From positions 62,001 through 126,000 of the forward strand of contig CP046866.1 of the NCBI GenBank assembly GCA_009789175.1: 64,000 bases of DNA, read 5' to 3'. How positions within the stretch are numbered: position 1 is the first letter of the stretch; each line of letters opens with the position of its first letter. The DNA is from Salinibaculum litoreum. Its GTDB lineage: Archaea; Halobacteriota; Halobacteria; Halobacteriales; Haloarculaceae. A program made the translations under genes and the position numbers. The notes under the pieces are model-generated. The model did no database searches and was not told where the DNA came from. It saw only the letters and a program-made list of their open reading frames with translations. Shown here piece after piece: positions 25,753-34,269 of the stretch.

Positions 25753-26298
25753 TCACGGGCTGTCTGGCCCCGTCCCCTGTGAAAAACCTATGGTCGTTCC
25801 GGGAAGCGGCGTTACGTATCGCTCGCGACCGTGGAGTCCTGTGATTGCCTCATAAAGCGTAGCTCCAGCGGCCGGAAGCGAGACCAGTCCGGCGACGATA
25901 CCGTCGGCAAGCCGTGATTTCAGGGTTCGGAACCGACGACGCAGTGTGCGGACTTCGGCGAGGGAGTCGACGGCGACCAGCCCACCGAGACACGGACTGG
26001 CAGTCACCTCGGCGAGCGGGAGGCCGAACCACAGCGGCAGGAAGACAGTCGCCGCCTGCTCCGACGCCTGGGGGTCGATACGGTAGAGGGCCGCCGTGCC
26101 GAGGTAGTCGAGGTGAGTGATGGCTGCTCGAAAGTCCGATACAGCAGGTCGTGACCGCCAGGAGCAATCCAGGAGGGCAGTCGGCTCCGTCCCGTCGCAC
26201 ACGGCAGCGATAGCTGTCTCCGTACCACCCCACTGTGCGACGGAGACGTGCCAGTCATCCCGACTGTCGCGTCGGACGCAGACTGCTCGTTCAGCCAT
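25753..26298 (-). CDS. haloarchaeal protein of unknown function
   Basis: A 181-residue mixed alpha/beta protein with several Trp and Cys residues and no signal peptide or recognised motif. A strong TTTTATATCC on the minus strand (about 26350-26360) falls inside the longer open frame that begins at 26388, so transcription probably starts downstream of that ATG and translation starts at 26298. It diverges from the large PH-like/nuclease-like gene at 26448, sharing an intergenic promoter region of about 150 bases. The final 30 residues are Gly/Pro-rich. I cannot name a family. Confidence 0.65.
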   Translation of the reverse strand: MAERAVCVRRDSRDDWHVSVAQWGGTETAIAAVCDGTEPTALLDCSWRSRPAVSDFRAAITHLDYLGTAALYRIDPQASEQAATVFLPLWFGLPLAEVTASPCLGGLVAVDSLAEVRTLRRRFRTLKSRLADGIVAGLVSLPAAGATLYEAITGLHGRERYVTPLPGTTIGFSQGTGPDSP

Positions 26299-26447
26299 CT
26301 CGACGGCCTCCGGTCTGTCGCAACATCGGACGTGGGTGGTCCCGGGTTCGGATATAAAACTCAGGAAGACAGAATAGAATTCTGACATGAGGCGGGGAGA
26401 AGTCTTTAGGTCTGCTGGCAGTGATTGCTTGCCAGGCCAAGAGGGTC

Positions 26448-28805
26448 ATGGACCGAATACGTGAGGTGTCTGAAACGAAAGGGGCGGATTTACTGACGAG
26501 TACGTCCGGTGGGTTGCTCGATACGGAATACCTGAGTGGTGATCCGCCGACGGCGTATCTCGCGGAGTATGAGCAACCGCAGTACGTGCTCCGGAACAAG
26601 AAGGCCGGTCTGACGGTGGCGGCAGGACCGACGACGGAGGAACTGGTGCCAGAGAGCGACCATCAGGCACTCGCGGTCGTAACGGACTGTCAGGTCGTCG
26701 TGCTCGTCGGGCAAACTGGGGGCGACAGTGTGAAATCGGTCCCGCTGGACGAGATTGTCGAGGCTGACGTGGAGAGCAGTGGGTTCCTGAAAAGCGCCCT
26801 GACACTGGAGACCATCGACGGGGAGGTCTGGCGCTTTCCGGTCCGTGGCGATGCCAGCGACGTAGCGACAGCGCTCGACGACGCCGCGCAGACGTGGGCA
26901 AACGCACGCAGGCTCACCGATGAGGCCAGCGAGCAGATTGAAGCCAGCCGGGAACACCTCGACGCGGGGAAGTTCGGGGCCGCCCGGCAGGTTCTCTCCG
27001 ATGTCGCCACAAAGATGGAGACAGCCACAGAACGAGTCTCGACGGTCGGCAGTGGGGCCACGCAGGCGCTGTCGGAGAAGACGGGACTGTTGCTGGACCG
27101 CCTGCGCCAACTCGAACAGGAGATTGCCGCGACCAAGGGCGCACACCATCACGCAACGGCACAGGACGCCTGGAAGCGCAACCACGACTTCGAGCGGGCG
27201 GCCGAGGAATACGAACACGCCGTCGAAGAGTACGAGCGGGCGCTGGCGGCCGACGGGAACGTTCCGACTGACGAGGCGCTACAGGCTCGTCTCAGGGGAG
27301 TCGTCAAGGAACGAGAGGTCCTCCGGGTCGCACCCATGGCCGACGCCAGGGCCGCTCGCGAGGTGGCCATGGCCGCCGAGGACGCTGACGAGGCTGCCGC
27401 CGAGTGGGAGACGGCGCTGACCTGCTATCGCGAGGCGGTCACGCTGGACTGGGGTAAGGAGGACCGAACGTTCATCACCGACCGCGAAACGGCCGAAAAA
27501 CGTGCAGTCGAGGCCACAGAGAACGCACTCGACGCCCACAGCAAGGCCGGCGAAGAGTGGCTGGCCGCCGGGGATAGAATCGTCCGGAACGACAGCAAAG
27601 AGCAAGCGAACCAGGCCTACGAACGGGCCGAGGAACACCTCACTCGGGGCCGCGAAATCGCAGCGGAACTCGCCCCCGAACAGGTCGATGCGTTCGAGCA
27701 ACGACTGTCACAACTGCGCAAGCGGAAGGCCGGCGAAGTCCTCCCACCGGAAGGGACCGACGAGTCGACACTGGCGGTCGCGGATATCGCCACGGAGTCA
27801 GCGGCGGACACTGGTAACGGAGACGAGACGGTCCCATCGACAGACGCTGCGGAGTCGGAACCCCCCAGCGATGGACCCGAGGCTGAGCGCCCGAAACAGT
27901 CGGACCCGACACCGGCGATTCGGCGCGCAGAGAGGGAATCTGGGCCGGTCGGCGACGAAGGCCCCCGGTCAGGGACCGAACCCGAAGATGAAGCGACGCC
28001 GATAGCGGATGTCTCCTCGGTGGATGCGGCGGACTCTGAGGCCAGTCGGGAGTCAGCCGAGGACGAACCACAGGCACCGGAGAACGCAGTCGTGAGTAAC
28101 ACCGAAGAAAGCGAGATTGGGGAGACCGCGGCAGGAGGGAGCGACACTGGGGAGGATGCGGCCGAGGAGAGCAACACCGAGGTAGCAAAGACGAACGTGC
28201 TGGAAAACAGCGAGATTGACCCGTATCCCGAAGAAGACCCGGGCCGGACGGCTGGAACAGAACCGGAGGCCGAAGAGGCTGAGAGCCTGTCGGATGGAAA
28301 CGAGTCGACGGCAACCACACGAGCAAAGAGCAACAACGGCCCGGCAACGGAGGGAGCTGGCACCGAAGACCGGATCGAAACTGAGAGTCCAGACGGGATA
28401 TCGGTCGACGTGTTGGTTGAGAGACTCCGGGCGCTGGACGAGGCGGAACTGACGGAGTTCGTCGCGGAACTCTGGGAACAGCGGGGATGGTCGACGACGG
28501 TGTTCTCGTCGACGACGAAGGCCGTCTACGATGTCGTGGCGATGGCAGAGGACGGGGAGGAGCGGCTGTTGCTGTGGACGGTTCACCGACCCGACGGCGG
28601 CACGCTCACCGAGACGGTCCTTCGACGGTGTGCGACCACACGAGACAGCAGCCAGGGAGCCGACAGCGCGACACTGGTCACGACGGGGTCGCTCACGTCG
28701 GCAACGCGGGAGCGAGCGGAAAGTCTCGACGTGACCGTCCTCGACTGCGAACAGTTAGCCGAGGCAGTCCAAGAGGCTGGCCTGCAACACGAGTTGCCGG
28801 AGTGA
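26448..28805 (+). CDS. PH-like domain, helical repeats and degenerate Mrr-like nuclease domain
   Basis: A 785-residue multidomain protein. Residues about 35-140 form a PH-like beta domain (EQPQYVLRNKK, LAVVTDCQVVVLV, VPLDEIVEADV). Residues 140-435 are long charged helices with TPR-like pairs. Residues 440-650 are a low-complexity acidic linker rich in Glu, Ser, Thr and Pro. Residues 660-780 resemble an Mrr-type restriction endonuclease (ELTEFVAELWEQRGWSTTVF, YDVVAMAEDGEERLLLWTVHR), but the usual E/Q-x-K after the Asp is replaced by WTVH, so it is probably inactive. It diverges from an unknown gene. Confidence 0.75.
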   Translation: MDRIREVSETKGADLLTSTSGGLLDTEYLSGDPPTAYLAEYEQPQYVLRNKKAGLTVAAGPTTEELVPESDHQALAVVTDCQVVVLVGQTGGDSVKSVPLDEIVEADVESSGFLKSALTLETIDGEVWRFPVRGDASDVATALDDAAQTWANARRLTDEASEQIEASREHLDAGKFGAARQVLSDVATKMETATERVSTVGSGATQALSEKTGLLLDRLRQLEQEIAATKGAHHHATAQDAWKRNHDFERAAEEYEHAVEEYERALAADGNVPTDEALQARLRGVVKEREVLRVAPMADARAAREVAMAAEDADEAAAEWETALTCYREAVTLDWGKEDRTFITDRETAEKRAVEATENALDAHSKAGEEWLAAGDRIVRNDSKEQANQAYERAEEHLTRGREIAAELAPEQVDAFEQRLSQLRKRKAGEVLPPEGTDESTLAVADIATESAADTGNGDETVPSTDAAESEPPSDGPEAERPKQSDPTPAIRRAERESGPVGDEGPRSGTEPEDEATPIADVSSVDAADSEASRESAEDEPQAPENAVVSNTEESEIGETAAGGSDTGEDAAEESNTEVAKTNVLENSEIDPYPEEDPGRTAGTEPEAEEAESLSDGNESTATTRAKSNNGPATEGAGTEDRIETESPDGISVDVLVERLRALDEAELTEFVAELWEQRGWSTTVFSSTTKAVYDVVAMAEDGEERLLLWTVHRPDGGTLTETVLRRCATTRDSSQGADSATLVTTGSLTSATRERAESLDVTVLDCEQLAEAVQEAGLQHELPE

Positions 28806-28892
28806 TACCGTCGGCCGTTCGGGAACACCCCGGCGAAGCAGGTGTCACCCGGACCCGTATCCTTAAGAGCGTCCCGGCGCTTTCCGGGGTAT

Positions 28893-29477
28893 ATGGACTA
28901 CGAGCTGGCGATTGAGAACACGCCGGAGACAGTACCCGGCGGCACGAGCATCCTGCTGGTCCACCCGAGTACGGCCGAGACCGACCGCGTCGATACGGAC
29001 TTTCTGAAGACGGATACCGACCACCTGCTTGTGGTCTCGACCCGGACGACCGCGCGTGAGGTCAAACAGAAACTCGACTACTACGAGGTGGACGAACAGC
29101 GGGCGACGATTCTGGACACCCTCTCCGTCGAGCGAGGCTACTCCCGGCGTAAAAGCGACGACGTACAGTACGTCTCCTCGCCGGACGACCTCGACGGTAT
29201 CGTCGATCAGACCGAAACGTTCCTCGCCGAAACGGACGGGAAACGCCGGGTCAGTGTCGACTCCATCACAGAGATGAGCTACTATGCCGACGCCGGGCAG
29301 GCCCGCGAGGCAGTGCGTGCCTTGCAGGAGCGACTGGCCGACCGCGACGCCGTTGGACTGTTCCACGTCGCCGCCGAGGTACACGACGACGAGGAACTCG
29401 GCCGGTTCCGGGAACTGTTCGACTTCGTCCTCGAACTCGACGAAGACGGGACCCTCACCGCCACCGACCAGCGGTAG
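28893..29477 (+). CDS. KaiC/RadA-like fold protein without a P-loop (DUF7090-like)
   Basis: A 194-residue protein. The N-terminus MDYELAIENTPETVPGGTSILLVHPST aligns with the beginning of KaiC-like RecA-fold proteins, but no Walker A GKT is present. Later strands (HLLVVSTRTTAREV, RRVSVDSITEMSYY, VGLFHVAAEVHD) keep the RecA-like order. It matches a haloarchaeal family I recall as DUF7090 or HTR-like. TATCCTTAAG at about 28857-28866 gives leaderless spacing to this start. It may bind a partner ATPase; function unknown. Confidence 0.8.
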   Translation: MDYELAIENTPETVPGGTSILLVHPSTAETDRVDTDFLKTDTDHLLVVSTRTTAREVKQKLDYYEVDEQRATILDTLSVERGYSRRKSDDVQYVSSPDDLDGIVDQTETFLAETDGKRRVSVDSITEMSYYADAGQAREAVRALQERLADRDAVGLFHVAAEVHDDEELGRFRELFDFVLELDEDGTLTATDQR

Positions 29478-29575
29478 GAACACAAGTACTGACGACAGGG
29501 AAACGCTTTTTGAGTCCTATCCCTCAATATCCTGCGTTAGAGGTCCCAGTCCGGCCAGAATCGGCATGTAAGCTC

Positions 29576-29874
29576 ATGCCTGTCCGGCCACACGATGTCC
29601 AACCCCACACCCCGATTGCTGGTCAAACGACGGCAGTTGCCAGCGACAGTCCGACATAACGCAAGCAGCAGTTGTCGCCGTCGAGGGGACTCGACCGAAA
29701 AGACATCGACGGGCTGGCGACGCTTCTTGGTATCGACGCCGAAAGCGCCGTCGGGGAGGACTTCCGCGAAACGGTCACCTACGCTGTCTACGCTGACGGC
29801 AGTCGGGAGTAAAGTCTCGCCGATAAAGTCATCGAGGCCCCACACAGCGCTTCGAGTTCGTCTTCGAGAACTGA
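29576..29874 (+). pseudogene. possible degraded small coding sequence
   Basis: This lies in a 526-base gap (29478-30003) without an intact gene. From ATG 29576 one frame runs 27 codons to a TAA at 29657, then continues without a stop for 50 codons to TAA at 29810. The second part (LDRKDIDGLATLLGIDAESA, ending YAVYADGSRE) has clear haloarchaeal protein character. A further short in-frame tail, RFEFVFEN and stop, occurs at 29848-29874 in another frame. Together these suggest a gene broken by a stop and a frameshift. The family is not recognised. Confidence 0.35.
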
Positions 29875-29910
29875 GACGCAGGCACCGGGACAGTTGGCTT
29901 GTCACAAGTG

Positions 29911-29929
29911 TGGTAATCATTACCACAAT
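29911..29929. promoter_or_regulatory. perfect 19-base palindrome
   Basis: TGTGGTAAT-C-ATTACCACA is a 9-bp perfect inverted repeat around one base. It lies about 45 bases before TAATTAAG (near 29970), the TATA-like element of the zinc-ribbon gene at 30004. It looks like a dimeric repressor or activator site; the regulator is unknown. Confidence 0.5.
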
Positions 29930-30003
29930 CGCAGGGCGAGGACAGTGTGGGTTAATACCATACCACCAATAATTAAGATGGATGATGCCTTTGATTCACC
30001 TGT

Positions 30004-30162
30004 ATGCCGGAATGCCAGAACTGCGGTGCATTTGTGACGGCTGACTATGCGCGTGTGTTCACGCCAAACGGGATCGATAAACCGAGGGTGTGTCCACAGT
30101 GTGAGGACAAAATCCGGGACGGTGCCGATGTGCGACAGGCACGCTCGACCAGGCGCGGGTAG
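30004..30162 (+). CDS. small zinc-ribbon protein (DUF7563-like)
   Basis: A 52-residue protein with a four-cysteine zinc ribbon: CQNC at residues 4-7 and CPQC at 30-33, plus a basic tail (RQARSTRRG). The pattern MPECQNCGAFV...ADYARVF...RVCPQCEDKIRDGADVR is a widespread haloarchaeal family I recall as DUF7563. An AT-rich TATA element lies about 30 bases upstream. A shorter relative is at 34043. It probably binds nucleic acid or a protein partner; function not established. Confidence 0.85.
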   Translation: MPECQNCGAFVTADYARVFTPNGIDKPRVCPQCEDKIRDGADVRQARSTRRG

Positions 30163-30177
30163 CGTCGCTGACTTCTG

Positions 30178-31482
30178 TCACCGGGCGCTGTCGAGCAGGT
30201 CTGACGCCTCCACGAAGATTTGCTCGGCGCGTTCGGGCTCGCGTGCTTCTGCAGTAATCCGGACCAGCGGTTGGGTCCCACTGGCACGAATCAGGAACCA
30301 GCCGTCGCCACGGTCGACGCGAACGCCATCGAGCGTCGACACCTCCTCGTACCGCTCCTGAACGCGTTTCCTGACCCGCTCCATCACGGCTGTCTTGTCC
30401 TCGACCTCGACGCTGGTGCGTCGAATCGGGTAGGTCTCGATGTCGGCTGCACGGGCCGACAGCGGCCGCTCGGCGGCCAGTTCGACGAGTTTGCAGGCCG
30501 CCAGCGGGCCGTCCGGACAGAGCGTCTCCGACGGCCATATCCACGCTCCGCTTGGCTCGCCGCCGAAGGCGACGCCGTCCTCGCTCGCTCGCTCGGCGAC
30601 GTAGACATCGCCGACCGGCGTTCGGGTGGTCTCGATGCCGGCCGCCGCGAGCGAATCCGCGACGGCGAGACTCGTGTCGACGGGAACGGCGACCCGGTCG
30701 CTTTCGCTCGCAGCCGCACGGCCGAAGATGGCCAGCGTCTCGTCACCGGAGAGAAACTCGCCGTCGCCGGTGACCGCCCGCATCCTGTCTGCGTCGCCGT
30801 CGTGGGCGATACCGAGGTCTGCATCGGTGTTACCCACGAGGGCAGCAAGCGACTCACAGTGCTCGGCGGTCGGTTCGCTCGGGCGGCCCGGGAACGCACC
30901 GTCGGGCTGGGCGTTCAGCGTCTCCACGTCACAGCCGAGTGCTTCCAGGGCGTCGACGGTGACACCGCCGGCCCCGTTGCCCACGTCGACGACCACTGAC
31001 AGTTCCTCGGCAAGCGTGACGCTGTCGACCAGCGCCTCGCGATGGCGTCCCCGGTAGTCTGCCGTCGAGCGCTCGCCCAGCCCGGTCCAGTCGGCGAGGT
31101 CTGTTGCTCCCTCGCGAACGCGCTCGCTGATGCGCTCGCGCAACTCGGCATCGAAGGCCTGCCCGCTGGGTTGCCAGAGTTTGATGCCGTTGTCCTGTGG
31201 GGGGTTGTGCGAGGCCGTGATTGAGACGCCGGCGTCTGCCGATTCCCACGCGACTGCGCGAGCGATGGTCGGAGTCGCTGCCAGGCCGATATCGACCACG
31301 TCGGTCCCCGACTCACACAGTCCTGCCGCGAGTGCGTCACCGAGCACCTGCCCGCTCTCCCGTGGGTCACGACCGAGAACAACCCGGTCAGCATCGACGC
31401 CGACCGCTCGCCCGACCGCGAGCGCGAGGTCGGCGGTCACCTCCTCCCCGACTGGACCGCGGATGCCACTGGTTCCGAACAT
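30178..31482 (-). CDS. glmM: phosphoglucosamine mutase / phosphohexomutase
   Basis: A 434-residue alpha-D-phosphohexomutase. The N-terminus MFGTSGIRGPVGEEVT is typical of GlmM. The phosphoserine loop is SITASHNPPQDNGIKLW, the metal loop is AHDGDADRMRAV, the sugar-binding loop is FGGEPSGAW, and the C-terminal phosphate site is IRASGTQPLVRIT. It interconverts glucosamine-6-P and glucosamine-1-P (or another hexose phosphate) for surface glycans. The start at 31482 begins exactly at the family N-terminus. It converges closely with the zinc-ribbon gene, 15 bases apart. A second family member is at 34270. Confidence 0.9.
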   Translation of the reverse strand: MFGTSGIRGPVGEEVTADLALAVGRAVGVDADRVVLGRDPRESGQVLGDALAAGLCESGTDVVDIGLAATPTIARAVAWESADAGVSITASHNPPQDNGIKLWQPSGQAFDAELRERISERVREGATDLADWTGLGERSTADYRGRHREALVDSVTLAEELSVVVDVGNGAGGVTVDALEALGCDVETLNAQPDGAFPGRPSEPTAEHCESLAALVGNTDADLGIAHDGDADRMRAVTGDGEFLSGDETLAIFGRAAASESDRVAVPVDTSLAVADSLAAAGIETTRTPVGDVYVAERASEDGVAFGGEPSGAWIWPSETLCPDGPLAACKLVELAAERPLSARAADIETYPIRRTSVEVEDKTAVMERVRKRVQERYEEVSTLDGVRVDRGDGWFLIRASGTQPLVRITAEAREPERAEQIFVEASDLLDSAR

Positions 31483-31538
31483 ATCCAAGTGGGCGGCGGG
31501 CCGCCCCAAAAAGTAGACGGTCACTTACCGGGGAAAGT

Positions 31539-31742
31539 TCAGGGCGACCACTCGCAGGAGGTCCCCTCGGCGAGGCCCGCGGCGTCGATGTGGGCCGACA
31601 GACAGCCGTGGTTGCAGTAGTAGGTGGGTGACCCGCAGTCGTCGGTGCAGTCCCGGACACAGATGGGGTCGTGGTCGAAAACAGCACAGCCACAGTAGGC
31701 ACAGGACTGGTCAACGTCGGGCGTCTCGATGGTCGTGGACAT
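31539..31742 (-). CDS. small Cys-rich zinc-finger protein (DUF7576-like)
   Basis: A 67-residue protein with eight cysteines: CAYCGCAVFDHDPICVRDC, then CGSPTYYCNHGCLSAH, and a final Cys. The arrangement suggests one or two zinc sites and matches a haloarchaeal family I recall as DUF7576. The longer open frame upstream is antisense to rpiA and not real; the ATG at 31742 gives the family length. It diverges from rpiA. Function unknown. Confidence 0.8.
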   Translation of the reverse strand: MSTTIETPDVDQSCAYCGCAVFDHDPICVRDCTDDCGSPTYYCNHGCLSAHIDAAGLAEGTSCEWSP

Positions 31743-31821
31743 GCCCGGTCGTACGCGCTGGTGTGGCAAACGGCTGGCGGCCACCGGGCCATTTTTGCGC
31801 GTCGGCGTGGTCTGGGCGAGT

Positions 31822-32502
31822 ATGAAACGCGGAGGGTCCGAGGAAGCGAAGCGTCGCGCCGGGGAACGCGCAGCCGCGGCAGTCGAGGACGGAATGGTCG
31901 TCGGACTGGGGACCGGGTCGACGGCAGCACACGCCGTCCGCGCACTCGGCCGTGAAGTCGATGCCGGCCTCGATATCGAGGGTATCCCGACCTCCTTCCA
32001 GTCCCGGGAACTCGCCCGCGAGGAGGGGATTCCGCTGACCACGCTGGACGAGGCCACGCCCGACCTGGCCATCGACGGCGCTGACCAGGTGGCCGGCGGC
32101 GACCTGATAAAGGGCGGCGGCGCGGCCCACACACGGGAGAAAATCGTCGATAGCGCCGCCGACCGCCTGCTCGTCGTCGCGGACCCGACCAAGGAAGCCG
32201 AGGTACTCGACGCGCCAGTTCCACTCGAAGTCGTCCCCGACGCACGTCAGACGGTCAGCGGCGCAGTCCGCGAGCACGGCGGCGAGGCGACGCTTCGGGC
32301 CGCCGAGTGCAAGGACGGACCCGTCGTCACCGACAACGGGAACCTCGTGCTCGACTGTGAGTTCGGGACCATCGACAGTCCCGACGAGCGGGCAGCAACG
32401 CTGTCGGCGATTCCGGGGGTCGTCGAACACGGCCTGTTCGTCGGTATCGCGGACGAGATATACGTCGGGACGGACGAGGGCGTCAGGGTCCGGGAGCTAT
32501 AG
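31822..32502 (+). CDS. rpiA: ribose-5-phosphate isomerase A
   Basis: A 226-residue enzyme interconverting ribose-5-phosphate and ribulose-5-phosphate for nucleotide supply. Family motifs are present: GLGTGSTAAHAVRAL (phosphate binding), IDGADQVAGG with the catalytic Asp region, and IKGGGAAHTREKIV with the catalytic Glu/Lys neighbourhood. The length is standard. The start at 31822 follows a CATTTTTGCG element about 28 bases upstream. It forms a single gene between the zinc-finger gene and the histone-fold gene. Confidence 0.95.
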   Translation: MKRGGSEEAKRRAGERAAAAVEDGMVVGLGTGSTAAHAVRALGREVDAGLDIEGIPTSFQSRELAREEGIPLTTLDEATPDLAIDGADQVAGGDLIKGGGAAHTREKIVDSAADRLLVVADPTKEAEVLDAPVPLEVVPDARQTVSGAVREHGGEATLRAAECKDGPVVTDNGNLVLDCEFGTIDSPDERAATLSAIPGVVEHGLFVGIADEIYVGTDEGVRVREL

Positions 32503-32606
32503 AAAGAGGACAGCGCTGTCGCTATCGAGTGAATACGAAATGAAGGGACCTGCCGCGTGACCCCCCTCACGTCACGGGGTGCGGGGACGCAGGCAGGCGT
32601 CCAGCC

Positions 32607-32774
32607 TTACAGGTCGCGGGGCTGAACGGTCTTGCGGTCGTTCTCCGATGCACGTCGCGCTGCGTCGGCGAGAAGCTCTTCGACTTCCTCGTCGAGAGCG
32701 TCGTAGAAGTCCGACGCGACGTTCATATCATCGAGCTCTTCCTTGACAGCGGCTTTGACGATTAGGTCTGCCAT
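32607..32774 (-). CDS. histone-fold DNA-binding protein
   Basis: A 55-residue protein with a compact histone fold: IVKAAVKEELDDMNVASDFYDALDEEVEELLADAARRASENDRKTVQPRDL. The helix-strand-helix order and the final KTVQPRDL are typical of archaeal histone and CBF/NF-Y-like small proteins in haloarchaea. It lacks the basic surface of nucleosome-forming histones, so a regulatory or protein-binding role is as likely as packing DNA. A CTTATAAAC promoter on the minus strand lies about 25 bases upstream. It diverges from larB. Confidence 0.85.
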   Translation of the reverse strand: MADLIVKAAVKEELDDMNVASDFYDALDEEVEELLADAARRASENDRKTVQPRDL

Positions 32775-32903
32775 ACAGGGCGTGATTCCAGAGGGTTGTT
32801 TATAAGTTTTCCCGTTTGCGCCGCTCAGACTGCGTCTGACAGGGGTTTGAGCCGGTCTGGTCGGACCGACACGTAAGAGTGTATCGGCCACATGGTTGCG
32901 GGC

Positions 32904-33689
32904 ATGCGCGAGGTACTCGAAGCGGTCGCCGCGGGCGAGCTGGGCCCCGAGGCAGCCGAAGCGAAACTGCGGGGGTACGCGACCAGCGAGGCCGGCCGGT
33001 TCGATGCGGCACGGGTGTCCCGGAGCGGCGTCCCCGAGGCGGTACTCGCAGAGGAGAAAACGGCCGAGGAAGTGGCGACACTCGTCGCCACGAGCCTCGA
33101 GACGACCGGCCGAGCCATCGCTACCCGTCTCGACGAGCCACAGCTTACTGCCACACGCAAGCGACTGGATGCCGACCACCCCGACGCGACGCTTCGTCTG
33201 GACGACCGGGCAGACGTGTTAGTGGTCCACGGTCCCGACTTCGAGGCCCCGGAGGTGGCCGCAAGCGTCGGCGTCGTCACTGCAGGTACCTCCGACGCCG
33301 TCCCTGCCGGCGAGGCCGCCGCCATCGTCCGCGAGATGGGCGCAGATGTCGAGCGCATCGACGACGTGGGCGTGGCCGCACTGACCCGGCTGACGGACCG
33401 CCTCGACCGGCTCCGTGCCCACGACGTACTTATCGTCGCCGCTGGTCGCGAGGGCGCGTTACCGACGGTGACCGCCGGACTGGTCGACGTACCGGTCATC
33501 GGTCTCCCGGTGTCGGTCGGCTACGGCCACGCCGGTGAGGGGGAGGCGGCGCTATCCGGCATGTTACAGTCCTGTACGGCGCTGTCGGTGGTCAACATCG
33601 ACGCCGGCTTCACTGCCGGCGCACAGGCCGGGCTCGTCGCACGGCAGGTGGCCGCTGCCCGGACCGAAGCGGACGGCGACCAGGAATGA
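32904..33689 (+). CDS. larB: nickel-pincer cofactor biosynthesis protein LarB
   Basis: A 261-residue LarB, which carboxylates and hydrolyses nicotinic acid adenine dinucleotide in the first step towards the nickel-pincer nucleotide of lactate racemase. The C-terminal half is PurE-like: VVTAGTSDAVPAGEAA and the VSVGYGHAGEGEAALSGMLQSC signature, followed by VVNIDAGFTAGAQAGLVAR. No larC or larE is in this window. Its stop overlaps the next start as ATGA. Starts at 32892 and 32904 are both possible; 32904 matches the usual N-terminus. Confidence 0.9.
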   Translation: MREVLEAVAAGELGPEAAEAKLRGYATSEAGRFDAARVSRSGVPEAVLAEEKTAEEVATLVATSLETTGRAIATRLDEPQLTATRKRLDADHPDATLRLDDRADVLVVHGPDFEAPEVAASVGVVTAGTSDAVPAGEAAAIVREMGADVERIDDVGVAALTRLTDRLDRLRAHDVLIVAAGREGALPTVTAGLVDVPVIGLPVSVGYGHAGEGEAALSGMLQSCTALSVVNIDAGFTAGAQAGLVARQVAAARTEADGDQE

Positions 33690-33934
33690 GCCACTACGTC
33701 TACGTCCTGCGATGCAGCGATGACACACTGTACACCGGCTACACCACCGACGTACAGCGACGGGTCGCCGAACACGACGCCGGTGAGGGCGCAAAATACA
33801 CCAGAGGCCGGACGCCCGTCGAACTGGTCCACGTCGAGGAATACTCCTCGAAATCGGCCGCCATGAGCCGGGAATACGAGATTAAACAACTCAAGCGTGG
33901 TGAGAAAGAACGGCTCGTGGACAACCAGACTTGA
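33686..33934 (+). CDS. GIY-YIG family nuclease domain protein
   Basis: An 82-residue UvrC/YhbQ-type GIY-YIG protein. The motif reads YVYVLRCSDDTLYTGYTTDVQRRVAEH with the catalytic Tyr, Tyr and Arg, and the C-terminal EREIK-like glutamate is in SREYEIKQLKRGEKERLV. It probably nicks DNA or acts in repair. The coupled start inside the larB stop (ATGA) shows co-translation but no metabolic link is known. Confidence 0.9.
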   Translation: MSHYVYVLRCSDDTLYTGYTTDVQRRVAEHDAGEGAKYTRGRTPVELVHVEEYSSKSAAMSREYEIKQLKRGEKERLVDNQT

Positions 33935-33963
33935 ACGAGTGCAAATGTGGCGAACTGAATGTA

Positions 33964-33978
33964 CCCAATATATTTGGG
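33964..33978 (+). promoter_or_regulatory. palindrome with embedded TATA box
   Basis: CCCAA-TATAT-TTGGG is a perfect 5-bp inverted repeat whose centre is a TATA box. The ATG of the zinc-ribbon gene (34043) is about 70 bases downstream, so the transcript would have a leader of roughly 45 bases. A factor recognising the arms would compete directly with TBP. Confidence 0.45.
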
Positions 33979-34042
33979 ACAGGGGTATTGTGGGTTCCCC
34001 TCCTCCAATGTAATGTCGGCAAAAGGTTGCCGGCCGAATACG

Positions 34043-34192
34043 ATGTCAGAGTGTAAACACTGCGGCGCGCACGTCTCGGAACGGTTTGCACGGGTATTTG
34101 CAGACGAACAGGGCGACGTCTACGCCTGTCCGAGTTGCTCGGCGAACGCTGGTATCGCCGAGGTAGCGAGACAGCGCGCTCGGAGAGTGTGA
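34043..34192 (+). CDS. small zinc-ribbon protein (DUF7563-like), second copy
   Basis: A 49-residue relative of the protein at 30004. CKHC at residues 4-7 and CPSC near 29-32 form the zinc ribbon, separated by the same ERFARVFADEQGDVYA strand pair, with a basic C-terminus (RQRARRV). The start is the ATG that puts the first CxxC at residue 4, as in the paralogue. The promoter has an unusual TATA-centred palindrome. Function unknown. Confidence 0.82.
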   Translation: MSECKHCGAHVSERFARVFADEQGDVYACPSCSANAGIAEVARQRARRV

Positions 34193-34269
34193 TGGTCTAG
34201 CTACCGCGGACCCCCCTGGCTCCCCCTTCGTACCCGACTGTTTAGTGGCTACGCTGCGCAAGCAAAGCC

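Noticed and set aside
26299..26388. Upstream start for the unknown gene at 25753
   Set aside because: A strong TATA element falls inside this stretch, so the start at 26298 is better supported.
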